Source of the DNA: an uncultured Pseudanabaenaceae cyanobacterium
Lineage (GTDB): Bacteria; Cyanobacteriota; Cyanobacteriia; PCC-9006; JAAUQQ01
Direction of reading: 5' to 3'
NCBI GenBank assembly: GCA_937949725.1
Contig: CALECT010000032.1
Location: 1-64,000, forward strand
Length of the DNA: 64,000 nucleotides
The position numbers and the translations under genes were made by a program. Within the stretch, counting starts at the first letter, position 1. Each line of letters begins with the position of its first letter. This document shows, piece by piece, positions 9,901-18,045 of this stretch. A model generated the notes under the pieces. That model was not told the origin of the DNA and ran no database searches. It saw only the letters and a list, made by a program, of their open reading frames with translations.

Positions 9901-10330
9901 CCCTGCAGCTTTGGCCCAACTTGCAGCTGCGACGCTAGCCCAGTCTCAGGAAGAGTCGAGCGGGAATAGCGATGAGGTGGCGGCCGCATTACGAAACTCC
10001 GCTGCGATTCAAGATGCAGAGCTTGCACCAGGCTGTATTGCTGGGCCAGACAACCGCTTTGTGCGAACTGGCAAAGGCGGCTTGCCCGATAATCCCAGCC
10101 ATGTGCGATCGTCGGTTCCCCTATGGCAGGATGGCGCAGCAGCCCAGGGTCGCTTGGCCCAAGTACAGCCAGAATCTCCCCAGGCAGAATGGTCTGCTGC
10201 GTCAGCGCTCCCCGAAGCTGCCCCACCTTTGGCGGAAGCCCAGGGCTGGACAATGAATGACAGTGGCCAAGTGCAGTTGTTAGCGGAGGCCCCCTTGCCG
10301 GTTAAGGCTGCGGGTTGTGGTTTGTCCTAG
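6956..10330 (+). CDS. Two-partner-secretion (TpsA/FhaB-type) haemagglutinin-like exoprotein
   Basis: This 1124-residue secreted protein begins with a signal peptide (cleavage probably after AIAQ, about residue 26). The TPS secretion/haemagglutination-activity domain follows (about 30-150), with LFHSFSQFSI and LLNPAGVEFSNGA. A long Gly/Asn-rich beta-helical region runs from about 160 to 920, full of repeated LLDGG/INATDL-type turns. A proline linker of PPVDPPIEPP units spans about 922-975. The conserved cyanobacterial C-terminal block has a Cys, NRFVRTGKGGLPDNP (about 1032-1046) and a terminal Cys. The outer-membrane partner (TpsB, FhaC/Omp85-like) is not in the window, so export relies on a distant gene. 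Probable role: adhesion or cell-surface layer. Confidence 0.92.
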   Translation: MDRRQSLIYPIIFLGALGKSDGAIAQVLSDGTMAMPTSVLTLGSNSTITGGTAVNNNLFHSFSQFSILPGSLATFNSAPNIEVIFARVTGNNPSSIQGGIVVPGATDLFLLNPAGVEFSNGATLSLGGSLFVTTAERLDFAGGGSFSAAAGALNDPLLNVNVPSGLQWGAQAAGLSLSNLAGTYGGGQDFHLLGGPVTLDNIQLAFGSRNFSAGAVGPNSRVGLVSSNSTAQLESLSADYSAVTAFEDITLSNGTELDTSSAAIPGSIRLQGRQVNLLDGGRLSTETSGSSASGDIEINASESFLAQGGRSNGSHSLTVGTLAGSTGSGGRLLINAPSVTLADGVLVYADTLSSGNGGVIEVNASDLLEIRGELPGNSNQVSLLAAITEAPATGDGGTLDLNVGTLRLLDGGSIDARNVLNGDGALINVNATNLIEIRGSNSDGGSVSQIYGYGSTGSSGAGATINLTTNQLSLLDGGIIDISPRGAGRGGELNINAQDILIQGTGPTMGSGIMALVDSGQGGNGGDINITTAGLNLLDGGAILMGADQAVTGGNLSIQATDLLVDGSGQAGNGQTSTSRILNQATLGTSGAVVINATDLDVTGGGIIASYLQGTGTAGPLSITGDRITIAGDNQSFSRIEAPDLSGSGGNNGDLTITANQSLSLVDGGRILSQVSGSTTAGTLSISAGDLQVRGQGQINSQIATLATNGAQGSNININAPSLTLDDGGQIVSQATNGGRGGDIGITSNALNILNTTGDPNRLSEILVQGNGGQAGNATITTDALQVTQSSRIRLLGDNGSTGSNLTVAANTLALDGGVIQSQMNAATGGNIDLAIANGIAIDNGAEIKTELANGANGGNLTITTTGDITASGNSDIYTSVNGAQGGNVAVTANALVDLEVRAALTPENDLVSGGNLSLVLTAPPPVDPPIEPPVDPPIEPPANPPVEPPVEPPVVPPVEPPIVPSVESPPPILPAFPNGLSPAALAQLAAATLAQSQEESSGNSDEVAAALRNSAAIQDAELAPGCIAGPDNRFVRTGKGGLPDNPSHVRSSVPLWQDGAAAQGRLAQVQPESPQAEWSAASALPEAAPPLAEAQGWTMNDSGQVQLLAEAPLPVKAAGCGLS

Positions 10331-10460
10331 GTGAAATTTAGCGAGTTCACCGTAAAACTCATAATGTTAAAGATGCACGGCTGGGTAATGTCATCGCCCA
10401 ATACGCCTTAGTATTTTTAATGTAGATGTTTGCTTTGCTCGGGACTGCTGCCTCGGCTTC

Positions 10461-11150
10461 ATGACTAGAACTATTACCCACGTCATTTTTGATCTTGATG
10501 GACTGTTGCTGAATACGGAGTCCATTCATGAAGCGGTCAATCAAATCGTTGCTCAGCGCTATGGCAAGGTCTACAGCGCTGATGTAAAGGCCCAGGTGGT
10601 CGGCAAGCGAGCCTTGGAGTCGTCCCAGGCCTTTGTAGATGCAGCGGGGTTACCGCTCACGGCAGAGGATTGCTTGGCGGCTCGCTATGAGTTGCTGTGG
10701 GCGCGTTATGGCGACGCAGAGCTGATGCCGGGGGCGCAGCGGCTGACGGCGCATTTGCAGCAGACGGGAGTGCCTATGGCGATCGCCACCAGCTCCCACC
10801 AGAAGAATTTTGAGATGAAGACGGAACGTCACCAGGACTGGCTGGGTCTGTTTGATTTAATTGTCCGGGGGGATGATGACGCGCTTAAGGCGGGCAAGCC
10901 TGCGCCGGATATTTTTCTGTTGGCGGCCCAGCGTTTGGGGGCCAATCCTGAAACTTGTCTGGTGTTTGAGGATTCGCCTGCGGGGTTGGAGGCGGCGCGA
11001 CGAGCGGGCATGGCGGTGGTGATGGTGCCAGACCCTGATTTGCCGCGATCGCTGTTCTCAGATGCTGATGCGGTGCTGGAGAGTCTGCTCCAGTTTGAGC
11101 CAGAGGCTTGGGGCTTACCGGCGTATGAAGAGTCCATAACCTCTCATTAA
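10461..11150 (+). CDS. HAD-superfamily phosphatase, HDHD1/GS1-like
   Basis: A 229-residue soluble hydrolase of the HAD IA subfamily. Motif I is FDLDGLLLNTES, with nucleophile Asp11 and acid/base Asp13. A helical cap lies at about 18-90, motif II is ATSSHQKNF, motif III is the Lys of KAGKPAPDIF, and motif IV is VFEDSPAGLEAA. The overall pattern resembles pseudouridine-5'-phosphatase and related sugar-phosphate phosphatases, though substrate cannot be read from sequence. It follows the exoprotein gene by 130 bp and is probably transcribed separately. Confidence 0.9.
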   Translation: MTRTITHVIFDLDGLLLNTESIHEAVNQIVAQRYGKVYSADVKAQVVGKRALESSQAFVDAAGLPLTAEDCLAARYELLWARYGDAELMPGAQRLTAHLQQTGVPMAIATSSHQKNFEMKTERHQDWLGLFDLIVRGDDDALKAGKPAPDIFLLAAQRLGANPETCLVFEDSPAGLEAARRAGMAVVMVPDPDLPRSLFSDADAVLESLLQFEPEAWGLPAYEESITSH

Positions 11151-11252
11151 TCGCTGAGCGAAGTCAGGAGAATCGACCATAATTAAATGACAGGTCAGTT
11201 CTATGGGCGGTCCTGGTAAGGCGATGTTTGGCGACTTCGATTTCCATAACCC

Positions 11253-11573
11253 ATGTTTCTAAAACAGGGCAGAGAGCTGTTGAGCTCCCTGGCATATGTC
11301 TGGGAGACAAGCCCCTATTTATTTATTGAGTTGCTGCTGCTAATGGCAGGGGCATTGTCTGTGGTGCTAGCGCTGGTGCTGGGCTATGTTTGGCCATTTG
11401 GATTTTTAGCACTGCTGTTTTTTATGACTTATTGCCTCGCTTTGTTGGTGCGGGAGACGATGATGCCTAGCGCTCGGCAGCGATGGCATCGCCTGGGGGC
11501 AGTGGCTTGTTTTGGGGTTTGTTTGTTGCTGCTGCTGAATTTTGTGCGGTTGTATATAGAGGCCTATGGCTAG
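11253..11573 (+). CDS. Hypothetical membrane protein, 106 aa
   Basis: A small protein with three hydrophobic helices (about residues 25-45, 47-65 and 82-102) and a cytosolic N-terminal helix. No family recognised. Its TAG stop (11571-11573) overlaps the stop of the convergent glycosyltransferase gene: the palindrome CTAG gives both genes their terminator codon. Little room is left for a separate transcription terminator. Confidence 0.65.
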   Translation: MFLKQGRELLSSLAYVWETSPYLFIELLLLMAGALSVVLALVLGYVWPFGFLALLFFMTYCLALLVRETMMPSARQRWHRLGAVACFGVCLLLLLNFVRLYIEAYG

Positions 11574-12766
11574 GCTGCGTTGTTGCTTGAGCTGACGATT
11601 TCGTTGTAGTGGCCTTGGAGGGTTTGGGCGATCGCTTCCCAGCCATAGCGATCGGCAGCACAATGAATGGCATTCTGACCGCGAATTTCCCGTTCTGCTG
11701 GGTTCTTGATGGCGTTGCGGAGCTGTTCGGTGAGGCTCTCGACGGTACATTCGTGGACCCAGCCCGATTCGGTTGCGGTTACATCTTTGTGGATATCGAC
11801 GCCGTTGGAGAGGACGGGGGGAACGCCTGCGGCGAGGGCTTCGGCGGCGGCGATGCCAAAGTTTTCGTAGTAGGAGGGGAGGACGAAGAGGTCACTGAGG
11901 GTGAGGAGGGCGCGTTTGCGATCGCCCCTAACAAAGCCAGTCTTGGTGACGTGGTCTTTGAGGTTGGAGTTATCGATTTGGTCGTAGATACTCTGTTCGT
12001 AGGCGGGGTCTTGGGGGTTGCCGCCTGCAAGGATAAGGTGGAATTCGAGGCCTTCGTTGATGAGTTGTTGGAGGGCCGGGAGGAAGAGGTCGAAGCCTTT
12101 TTTGGGTGCAATGCGGGAGAGGAAGAGGAGGAGGGGGCGATCTGTGGGTAAATCGTATTCTAATCTCAGTTGCTCAGGCAAGTCTTGATCTTGCAGGTCG
12201 GGGAGGGTGACGCCGATGGGGAGGATGAAGTCTTTGGGGCTGTGGCCGAAGCGTTCGGAGGTTTGTTGCTCTTTGAGGCTGGTGAAGTGGAGGGCTGCGC
12301 AGCCGCCGATGTTGGGGGCTTCGAGGAGGGTCGCGTAGAGTTTTTTGGCGAGGGCTTTCTTTTTTAGATCTGTTGGATCTAGGGTACCGAGGGGGCGAAG
12401 GATGTAGGGGAGGCCTGCTTTGCGGCAGGTTTTGGCCGCTATGCTGCTGAGGGGGGAGAAGAGGGCATGGATGTGGGCGATGTCGTAGTTATGGGCGTTG
12501 GCTTTGAGCCATTGGATGAGGGGGGCAGAGTATTTGTAGCGTTTGAAGGGGGCGCAGGGGTAGTAGCGGATGTTGTAGCCATCCTGTTCGACGGGTTGGT
12601 TGAGGGGGACGTCGAGGGGGGCTTGGCCGTTGTCGCCGTTGCTGGTGGTGGTGAGGATGGTGACTTCGTGGCCTTGGGCGGCTAGGGCGGCGCTGAGGCC
12701 TCGGACCATTTGGCTGGGGCCACCGTAGATGAGGGAGATGGAGGGGATGATTTGGAGGATTTTCAC
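11570..12766 (-). CDS. Glycosyltransferase family 4 (GT-B fold)
   Basis: A 398-residue cytosolic glycosyltransferase with two Rossmann-like lobes. The N-terminal acceptor lobe starts IIPSISLIYGGPSQMVRGL. The C-terminal GT1-type donor lobe has FLSRIAPKKGFDLF (about 215-228) and the E-x7-E nucleotide-sugar motif in ENFGIAAAEALAAG (about 305-318). The start is GTG (12766), directly before KILQIIPS. With the following GT4, GT2 and acyltransferase genes it forms an exopolysaccharide or glycan patch. Donor and acceptor unknown. Confidence 0.92.
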   Translation of the reverse strand: MKILQIIPSISLIYGGPSQMVRGLSAALAAQGHEVTILTTTSNGDNGQAPLDVPLNQPVEQDGYNIRYYPCAPFKRYKYSAPLIQWLKANAHNYDIAHIHALFSPLSSIAAKTCRKAGLPYILRPLGTLDPTDLKKKALAKKLYATLLEAPNIGGCAALHFTSLKEQQTSERFGHSPKDFILPIGVTLPDLQDQDLPEQLRLEYDLPTDRPLLLFLSRIAPKKGFDLFLPALQQLINEGLEFHLILAGGNPQDPAYEQSIYDQIDNSNLKDHVTKTGFVRGDRKRALLTLSDLFVLPSYYENFGIAAAEALAAGVPPVLSNGVDIHKDVTATESGWVHECTVESLTEQLRNAIKNPAEREIRGQNAIHCAADRYGWEAIAQTLQGHYNEIVSSSNNAA

Positions 12767-12877
12767 GGTGCTTTGCCTGGGCCTTTGGCCTAGGAGTTGT
12801 GGTGGTTTTAGCTTGGCTGATTAGGCCTGTCGAACCATGAGGGCCAGCCCTCCCAGAAAATTTTAGGGCCCGCCGAT

Positions 12878-12894
12878 GGGGACGCTTCGTCCCC
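12878..12894. repeat. Perfect hairpin in intergenic repeat debris
   Basis: GGGGACG and CGTCCCC form a 7-bp stem around CTT, within a GC-rich stretch of the kind dispersed in many cyanobacterial intergenic regions. It is not followed by a T-run on either strand, so I do not call it an intrinsic terminator. Confidence 0.45.
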
Positions 12895-13098
12895 CTACGG
12901 GTTACCCCCTCCTACAACGGTGTCGGAGTTTGAGTTGATCGGTTAGGCGGCCTCTTGTCTCATTGGTTCGCGTTACCACCCTGGGTTCAAGTAGCCTGTT
13001 AGGTCTGCTGCTACGCAGTCACAACAGGGCTGGCGAGGTTGTTCATTGACTTCAGGGTTGGTGAGGTTGTTTATTTTCTGCACCTAATTAACTTTTGC

Positions 13099-13151
13099 CA
13101 ACGTCCCCCCTCGCCTTTAGGAGAGGGGCCGGGGGAGAGGCCTCTTGTCTC
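13099..13151. repeat. Half-copy of the DUF559-associated palindromic repeat
   Basis: CCCCCCTCGCC, TTTAGGAGAGGGGCC and GGGGGAGAGG match the right half of the units near 27.1, 27.7 and 27.9 kb. The same GAGAGG-plus-CTCTTG junction follows. It sits between two GT4 genes and directly abuts the 3' end of the second. The rest of 12767-13098 shows nothing else. Confidence 0.65.
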
Positions 13152-13153
13152 CT

Positions 13154-14374
13154 CTAAGCCATCGCCTCACCGCCAATAGTTGCTTCTACACCCTCGGTCA
13201 AAAGCTCCTCATAAAACCGCAACTGCTCTTTCGCTAAAGCAGTGTTGGTATAGCGCTTCATGGCTTTCTCATAGCCGCGCTGTCCAATCTTCTTGGCTAG
13301 GCCTGGTTGGGTCATGAGACGGTGTAGGCGTTCACGCAACTCTTCTACGTTGCCTTCGGGGAAGACCATGCCCGCTTCACCAATCACGTTGGGGATTTCG
13401 CCGGAGTCGGAGCCAATGACGGGGATAGCGCTGCCCATGCCTTCGATGATGACGTGGCCAAATTGCTCTTTCCAGCCTGCTGCGGTCAGCGTCTTAAATT
13501 CGTAGGTGGTTTCGGAGGGGAGGAGGAGGGTGCTCATCAGGTTGATGTAGCGGGGGACGTCGGCGTGGGGGACGCTTTCAATCAAGATCAGGCGATCTTC
13601 CAGGTCTTCGTCTTTAGCCCATTGCTTCAGCTCAGCTTCGAGGGGACCACGGCCGAGGATGAGCCATTTCCAGTTTTGGTCTTTGAGGCCTGCCAGGGAT
13701 TTGGCGAGGGTCATGAGGCCTTTCTCTGGGACAAAGCGACCGACGAAACCGACGATGAAGTCGGTCTCGCTGATGTCGTATTTCTGCATCAGGTCGGGCT
13801 GCTGCTGGGGCTTGAAGATGCTTTCGTCGATGCCCAGTTGGGGCATGATTTTCATGGGGTTGTGGTAATTGCGATCGCGCAATACATCAAATCCATCCTT
13901 GTTCCCCACAACCACACCATCGGTATTGTTCAGGTTGTAGGCTTCCAAAGTTGAAATGGGGAACTTCAGCTCATAGGACATGTTCCACCAGGTGAAGAAC
14001 AGCATCTTGGCTTTCAGGCCCAGCAGTTTGTTCAACGTGATCAGCTGGGCGTAGGCGATGGATTTGGCACCTTGCTCAACTTGGATGACATCGGGGCGGA
14101 AGTTTTTGAGGAGCTTGACGAGGTCCCAGCCAAAGCTGAGCATGCCCTGGTTGTTTTCGCTAAAGTTGCTGATGGGGACGATGCGGAAGTTGTCTTCGAC
14201 CTTGGCCTCGGGTTCGATGATTTTATTTTGCACGCCGCCGGGTCGCCAACGCTTAGGGACGACGACAGTAACTTCCACGGGCTCGCCGTTGCGGCTATTG
14301 AGCTTGGCGAGTTCGCGCAGCTTTTCGCAGTTGAGGTCAACGATATAGGTGTGGCTGACGACGAGGATTTTCAT
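13154..14374 (-). CDS. Glycosyltransferase family 4
   Basis: A 406-residue GT-B glycosyltransferase. The N-terminal lobe starts MKILVVSHTYIVDLN. The donor lobe has VGFVGRFVPEKGLMTLAKSL and the E-x7-E motif in EQFGHVIIEGM. The ATG at 14374 is preferred over an upstream in-frame start at 14467 because the family begins at MKIL and the extra 31 residues are Pro/Thr-rich low complexity. It lies between two other glycosyltransferases on the same strand, with a 230-bp gap to the next. Likely acts in assembly of a surface polysaccharide; sugar unknown. Confidence 0.92.
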   Translation of the reverse strand: MKILVVSHTYIVDLNCEKLRELAKLNSRNGEPVEVTVVVPKRWRPGGVQNKIIEPEAKVEDNFRIVPISNFSENNQGMLSFGWDLVKLLKNFRPDVIQVEQGAKSIAYAQLITLNKLLGLKAKMLFFTWWNMSYELKFPISTLEAYNLNNTDGVVVGNKDGFDVLRDRNYHNPMKIMPQLGIDESIFKPQQQPDLMQKYDISETDFIVGFVGRFVPEKGLMTLAKSLAGLKDQNWKWLILGRGPLEAELKQWAKDEDLEDRLILIESVPHADVPRYINLMSTLLLPSETTYEFKTLTAAGWKEQFGHVIIEGMGSAIPVIGSDSGEIPNVIGEAGMVFPEGNVEELRERLHRLMTQPGLAKKIGQRGYEKAMKRYTNTALAKEQLRFYEELLTEGVEATIGGEAMA

Positions 14375-14451
14375 CGGAGTTGTTGAAGTGGATGTTCGTG
14401 GTGGTGGATGCGGGGTGGGTGGCGATCGCAAATTGTGTTCATGCACCGTAG

Positions 14452-14509
14452 GGGCGGGTTTAGCCAACGCCTAAATAACCCATTAGGTTAATCTCGCCAA
14501 AACCCGCCC
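14452..14509. repeat. Inverted repeat GGGCGGGTTT / AAACCCGCCC
   Basis: Ten-base perfect arms (14452-14461 and 14500-14509) flank a second small dyad (CCTAA...TTAGG). A third partial arm (CTAAACCCGCCC) occurs at about 14581-14593. It lies between the GT4 and GT2 genes. The two nested dyads make it look like a dispersed intergenic palindromic element rather than a terminator, since there is no T-run. Confidence 0.6.
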
Positions 14510-14606
14510 GGCTCAAGCAACCGCCCCAGGCATGAACGCGTTTTGATTAGAGGTTAGTTTCTTGAGAGCCACAGATATCGCCTAAACCCGCCCATAAGGG
14601 GCTGTC

Positions 14607-15653
14607 TTATTTGCCAAACAGGGGGTCTTGGCGACTATTGACCTGGCCATGGTCCCAAATGGACTTAACTTGAGTGGCAGCAGCCTTAAAGAAACCCAGG
14701 CTGTAGAACGCGCCACGCACAAGGGTCTTCTTCAATGACGGACTCTTATTGCAAGGAGCATGGCCAAGAACATGGCAGTCGAACAGCTTGGCAAAAAAAC
14801 GCAGGTTTTGCCCCAGGCTCAGATTCTTGAGGCCCATCAAAAAGTGGTTGTGGTAGAAGGTGAGCTGGTACTTAAGTGACTTAGTACTCACATCATGGCA
14901 CCCCCCACTCTCCTCACCCAGATGAACCAACTCTGCAGCCGGGGCATACCAAATCTGGTAGCCCGTCTTGCGGATGCGCAGGCAAAAGTCCGACTCTTCG
15001 CGGATGGCGCTACCGCCGAAGCGTTCGTCGAAGAAGACGCCGTGCTTGTAGAAGATTTCGCGGCGGAAGGACATGTTGCAACCCCGCGCTGTGAGGACAC
15101 GCTGGGGTTTGACGGTATGGACCAAATCCATGTGGTACCAGGCAATGCCGGGATCCATGGCTTCGGGAGGTAGGTCTTCAATCACTCGCCCGCTGGTAGA
15201 CTCGTTGCCGCAGCAACCTTCTGTTGCTGCTGTTTTGGCTTGGGCTGCGTCTTCTCGCTTAGCATCGGCGAGCTTCATGCGGTCCAGGACGCGCCCGGCT
15301 ACAGCGCCCACTTCAGGCTTATCGAGGAAAACCTGGGCATGGGTTTTGAGGAAGCTCGATTCCAAGACAACATCGTCATCCAGGAACAGCATGATGTCCC
15401 CCTTGGCCCGGCGGACAGCGTAGTTGCGCGCGCCGGGGAGGCTGGCCCAGTCGAGGGTGAAAAGCTTGATTTCGCCCGCACCAGCTACTTGGTCCAGGTA
15501 GAGCTGGACTTCCTCGTTGTGGTTGGGCTTTTGGTCCACTACGAGGATTTCAAAGTTTGGATAGTCCTGGGCGATCGCATCTCTAATGCTGTCGCGCAGG
15601 GCCTCTTCCCGACCGTAGGTGGGAATGATGACGGAAATAAACGGCCAGTCCAT
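14607..15653 (-). CDS. Glycosyltransferase family 2
   Basis: A 348-residue GT-A fold enzyme. It opens with ISVIIPTYGREEALRDSI, followed by ILVVDQKPN. The metal-binding acidic motif is in IMLFLDDDVVLE (about residues 88-99). A later acidic cluster, RFGGSAIREESDFCLRI (about 213-229), fits the family's catalytic-base region. No clear membrane anchor, though the C-terminal 70 residues are amphipathic. It is 232 bp upstream of the GT4 gene on the same strand and probably contributes to the same polysaccharide. Confidence 0.92.
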   Translation of the reverse strand: MDWPFISVIIPTYGREEALRDSIRDAIAQDYPNFEILVVDQKPNHNEEVQLYLDQVAGAGEIKLFTLDWASLPGARNYAVRRAKGDIMLFLDDDVVLESSFLKTHAQVFLDKPEVGAVAGRVLDRMKLADAKREDAAQAKTAATEGCCGNESTSGRVIEDLPPEAMDPGIAWYHMDLVHTVKPQRVLTARGCNMSFRREIFYKHGVFFDERFGGSAIREESDFCLRIRKTGYQIWYAPAAELVHLGEESGGCHDVSTKSLKYQLTFYHNHFLMGLKNLSLGQNLRFFAKLFDCHVLGHAPCNKSPSLKKTLVRGAFYSLGFFKAAATQVKSIWDHGQVNSRQDPLFGK

Positions 15654-15978
15654 GGGGATGCTGCTACTGCTGGGATGGGCGGTTGATATGGCAGTCAGAA
15701 TGGGCCGATGCAGAGTTTCATCGCCGTTCTAATTGACACCCTTGGTTCATAGAATGCACGAAAGCGCTGGGGTTGTATCACTCTGGGGACAAAATGCTGC
15801 TGTTTGGCGGGTTTGTGGGCTGGGGTGTTTCAATCTTTGAATGCTGTGGGCATAGCTAGGCTAGGGTGATCGGCTTGGGTCAACACCAGGCTGGCGGAAG
15901 CGATAAATCCGTCTTGGGCCCCAGCGTCTGTCCAGTTTGGGAGCATGAGCCACTTAAAGCGATGGTGAGTTCTGAGCG
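15654..15978. other. Divergent intergenic region, nothing identified
   Basis: 325 bp lie between the GT2 gene (minus strand) and the acyltransferase gene (plus strand). It must carry both promoters, but I see no convincing box, hairpin, repeat or small gene. Confidence 0.4.
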
Positions 15979-17022
15979 ATGTCGAAGAAGATTGAGTGGA
16001 TTGCTCCTTTAAAGGGCATCGGCATTTTGGCAGTGGTAGCGGGTCATGTATACAGCGGCGATCTCCAAGCGCTGATTTTTGTGTTTCACATGCCGCTATT
16101 TTTCTTTGTGGGTGGATTCTTGCTGAAACCGAAGACCCATTATCTAGAAAATCTGAAGCATAAAGCTGTGGTGCTACTCGTTCCCTATGCGTCTTTTCTG
16201 TCTTTGTTGTATGGCGCTCAAGTTCTAAAAAGACTTGTGGCTAACCCAGATTTTTCCATTGCAAACTTAGTCCAACTCGCATTGCAGCCCCTGTTTGCAG
16301 GTCATTTGTTTTTGGGTATCACCTCAGTGTTTTGGTTCACGGGCTGTTTCTTCCTCACTCAGCAGCTTGCCAACTATCTTGTGAGTAAGCTGCCGATGAA
16401 GACACTGTGGCTAATCATCACAGTGTTTTTGGGCGCTAGCTACGGCAATTACCTTTGGTTTCCGACGCTGCGGTTGCCTTGGAGTTTGAATGTTCTTTTG
16501 GGTGCAACGCCGATTTATCTCCTGGGCTTTCTCTTTGCCCAGGTTTCGTCACGGAGGCGGTATTACCTTGCGGCTTTGCCCATTTGCATTGTCACGGCGT
16601 TCTATATTTTTGGAGACCTTGTGTTGAGCGGCTCTTACGGGTCTTTGCCCTATGACATGAAGTTTGGCATCTATGGGATTCCTGGGCTAAGCCTGATTGC
16701 TGCCCTGGGTATCGTTGTGGCGCTGATTGGACTGTGTGAGCAAGCGGTGGTTTGGACACCTCGCTTGGCTGGAGGCTTTGCTTATATAGGCAATGCTTCC
16801 ATGGTCATTATGTATGTCCATGTGCCGTTTCTGTTTGTGCTGATGGGCTGGGTTGCATCCCACGAACTGCTTACGCTGCTGTCTTTAGTGGGGTCTCTGG
16901 TTACCCAAGCGCTGCTGCAGAGATCGCAATGGGGCCGTGCTTTCTTTCTGGGCTCCAGTGCTGACCTCGCCAGCGTGACTCAAAACTGGCCGAGTCCGAG
17001 GAAGCTGTTGAAGCTGACCTGA
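15979..17022 (+). CDS. Membrane acyltransferase, family 3 (O-acyltransferase)
   Basis: A 347-residue polytopic membrane protein with about ten hydrophobic helices. The N-terminal signature is KIEWIAPLKGIGILAVVAGHVY, where the His of AGHV is the family's conserved catalytic residue. It is followed by FVFHMPLFFFVGGFLL. These features are typical of the acyltransferase-3 family that adds acetyl, succinyl or similar groups to exported glycans. It lies directly beyond the glycosyltransferase patch and is divergent from it. Likely role: O-acylation of the polysaccharide made by its neighbours (inference). Confidence 0.9.
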   Translation: MSKKIEWIAPLKGIGILAVVAGHVYSGDLQALIFVFHMPLFFFVGGFLLKPKTHYLENLKHKAVVLLVPYASFLSLLYGAQVLKRLVANPDFSIANLVQLALQPLFAGHLFLGITSVFWFTGCFFLTQQLANYLVSKLPMKTLWLIITVFLGASYGNYLWFPTLRLPWSLNVLLGATPIYLLGFLFAQVSSRRRYYLAALPICIVTAFYIFGDLVLSGSYGSLPYDMKFGIYGIPGLSLIAALGIVVALIGLCEQAVVWTPRLAGGFAYIGNASMVIMYVHVPFLFVLMGWVASHELLTLLSLVGSLVTQALLQRSQWGRAFFLGSSADLASVTQNWPSPRKLLKLT

Positions 17023-17193
17023 ACCGATTACTGTTTCAAGTTTGTAATGGCGAGTAGTAGGTCATGGTCATAGGTAATGGACCTCAGCAGGACTGCTCCT
17101 GCTACCTATGACCTGCTGAACCTAAATCTAGCCCTGATAGACGACTCGTTCCTCTGGCGAGATCGCGGATGTGTTTCTGCCTGTCCACTGACA

Positions 17194-17739
17194 TCAATCT
17201 GTGCCACCCCAACGCCAGACTGGATTTCCGGCTTCAATGTCTTGATAGAGGATGTTGAGGGTGTAGTCGTTGATGTCGGAATAGCCGGTCATGTCGAGGA
17301 TGAAGTCAACATTGCCGTTCTCGAAGCGCATCCGCATGAAACTGGGATTGGGGGAGCCGTTTTCGTCCACGAGGCCTGCGGTGCCGATGCAGTTGCGGTA
17401 TTGGGGCTTGAGGCGGGCGCGCCAGGTGGTGCTGAAGCGATCGCTGGCTTCAAATTTGGCTGGGCCTGCAATTTGGGACAGTTGAGCCACGCCAAAGGCA
17501 TCGTATCCGCCTTCGCGGTAGGGGCTGGATGTGGTGATGACGGTGACGTTTTTGGGGCAGCTGCCTTCGTCATAGGCGTCGAGGCTGGAGTAAACCCTGA
17601 AGGTCTCGGAGACGGGCTGGGGCACTTCCCCTTGGGCCTGGGCGGGAGCGGAACCAAGGCTGACGATCGCGGCAGCACCAAGGCTGGCGGTGAGTAATCC
17701 TAGGCCAAAGCCCATCATGGCAGTGGGTAGTTGGTCCAT
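17194..17739 (-). CDS. Secreted hypothetical protein, 181 aa
   Basis: An N-terminal signal peptide ends at about APAQAQ (residues 31-36), so the mature protein is periplasmic or secreted. The mature part is Tyr/Asp-rich, with paired Cys residues (SCPKN and RNCIG) that could form a disulfide. A good ribosome-binding site (AAGGAGAC) precedes ATG 17739. No family recognised. Confidence 0.75.
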   Translation of the reverse strand: MDQLPTAMMGFGLGLLTASLGAAAIVSLGSAPAQAQGEVPQPVSETFRVYSSLDAYDEGSCPKNVTVITTSSPYREGGYDAFGVAQLSQIAGPAKFEASDRFSTTWRARLKPQYRNCIGTAGLVDENGSPNPSFMRMRFENGNVDFILDMTGYSDINDYTLNILYQDIEAGNPVWRWGGTD

Positions 17740-18045
17740 CGTCTAGTCTCCTTTCTCGGTGGGCTGCATTTCCCTGGTGGCTGGGGCAATTGGGTCAGCT
17801 TGCCGCTGAAAGAGCAGGCTTGACTGGAGGGCGATCGCCCCAGGCTCCCAATTCAGCGAAGTATCGATTGCCACAACTGCCACTGCTTTATTCTCAGGGT
17901 AGCTACGGTCTAATGGATAAAACCTTTAGATCCCGTAAGAATTCAGGCCAGCAATTCAGTCAATTCCCAAGATCGTTTTTGAGAAATGCTGCCCTAGGCG
18001 ACTGTATCTAGCGGTAATGTCTAGCCCCAACGCGCCTTTTCCCCG
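17740..18045. other. Intergenic stretch, nothing identified
   Basis: 306 bp between divergent genes. A 73-codon open frame at 17790-18011 has no protein-like features and I do not annotate it. One HIP1-type GCGATCGC occurs at about 17831. Confidence 0.4.

Noticed and set aside
10330..10351. GGTGAA/TTCACC hairpin after the TpsA gene as a terminator
   Set aside because: Only 6 bp of stem and no T-run.
11609..12151. 180-codon plus-strand frame opposite the GT4 gene
   Set aside because: Gly/Glu/Val-rich mirror of a real minus-strand gene; the glycosyltransferase motifs show which strand codes.
13454..13954. 166-codon plus-strand frame opposite the second GT4 gene
   Set aside because: Composition is the usual antisense shadow of a GC-rich coding strand.
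17077..17697. 206-codon plus-strand frame
   Set aside because: Antisense to the secreted protein at 17194-17739, which has a clear signal peptide and ribosome-binding site.
17790..18011. 73-codon plus-strand frame in a gap
   Set aside because: Low-complexity, no start signal, no family resemblance.
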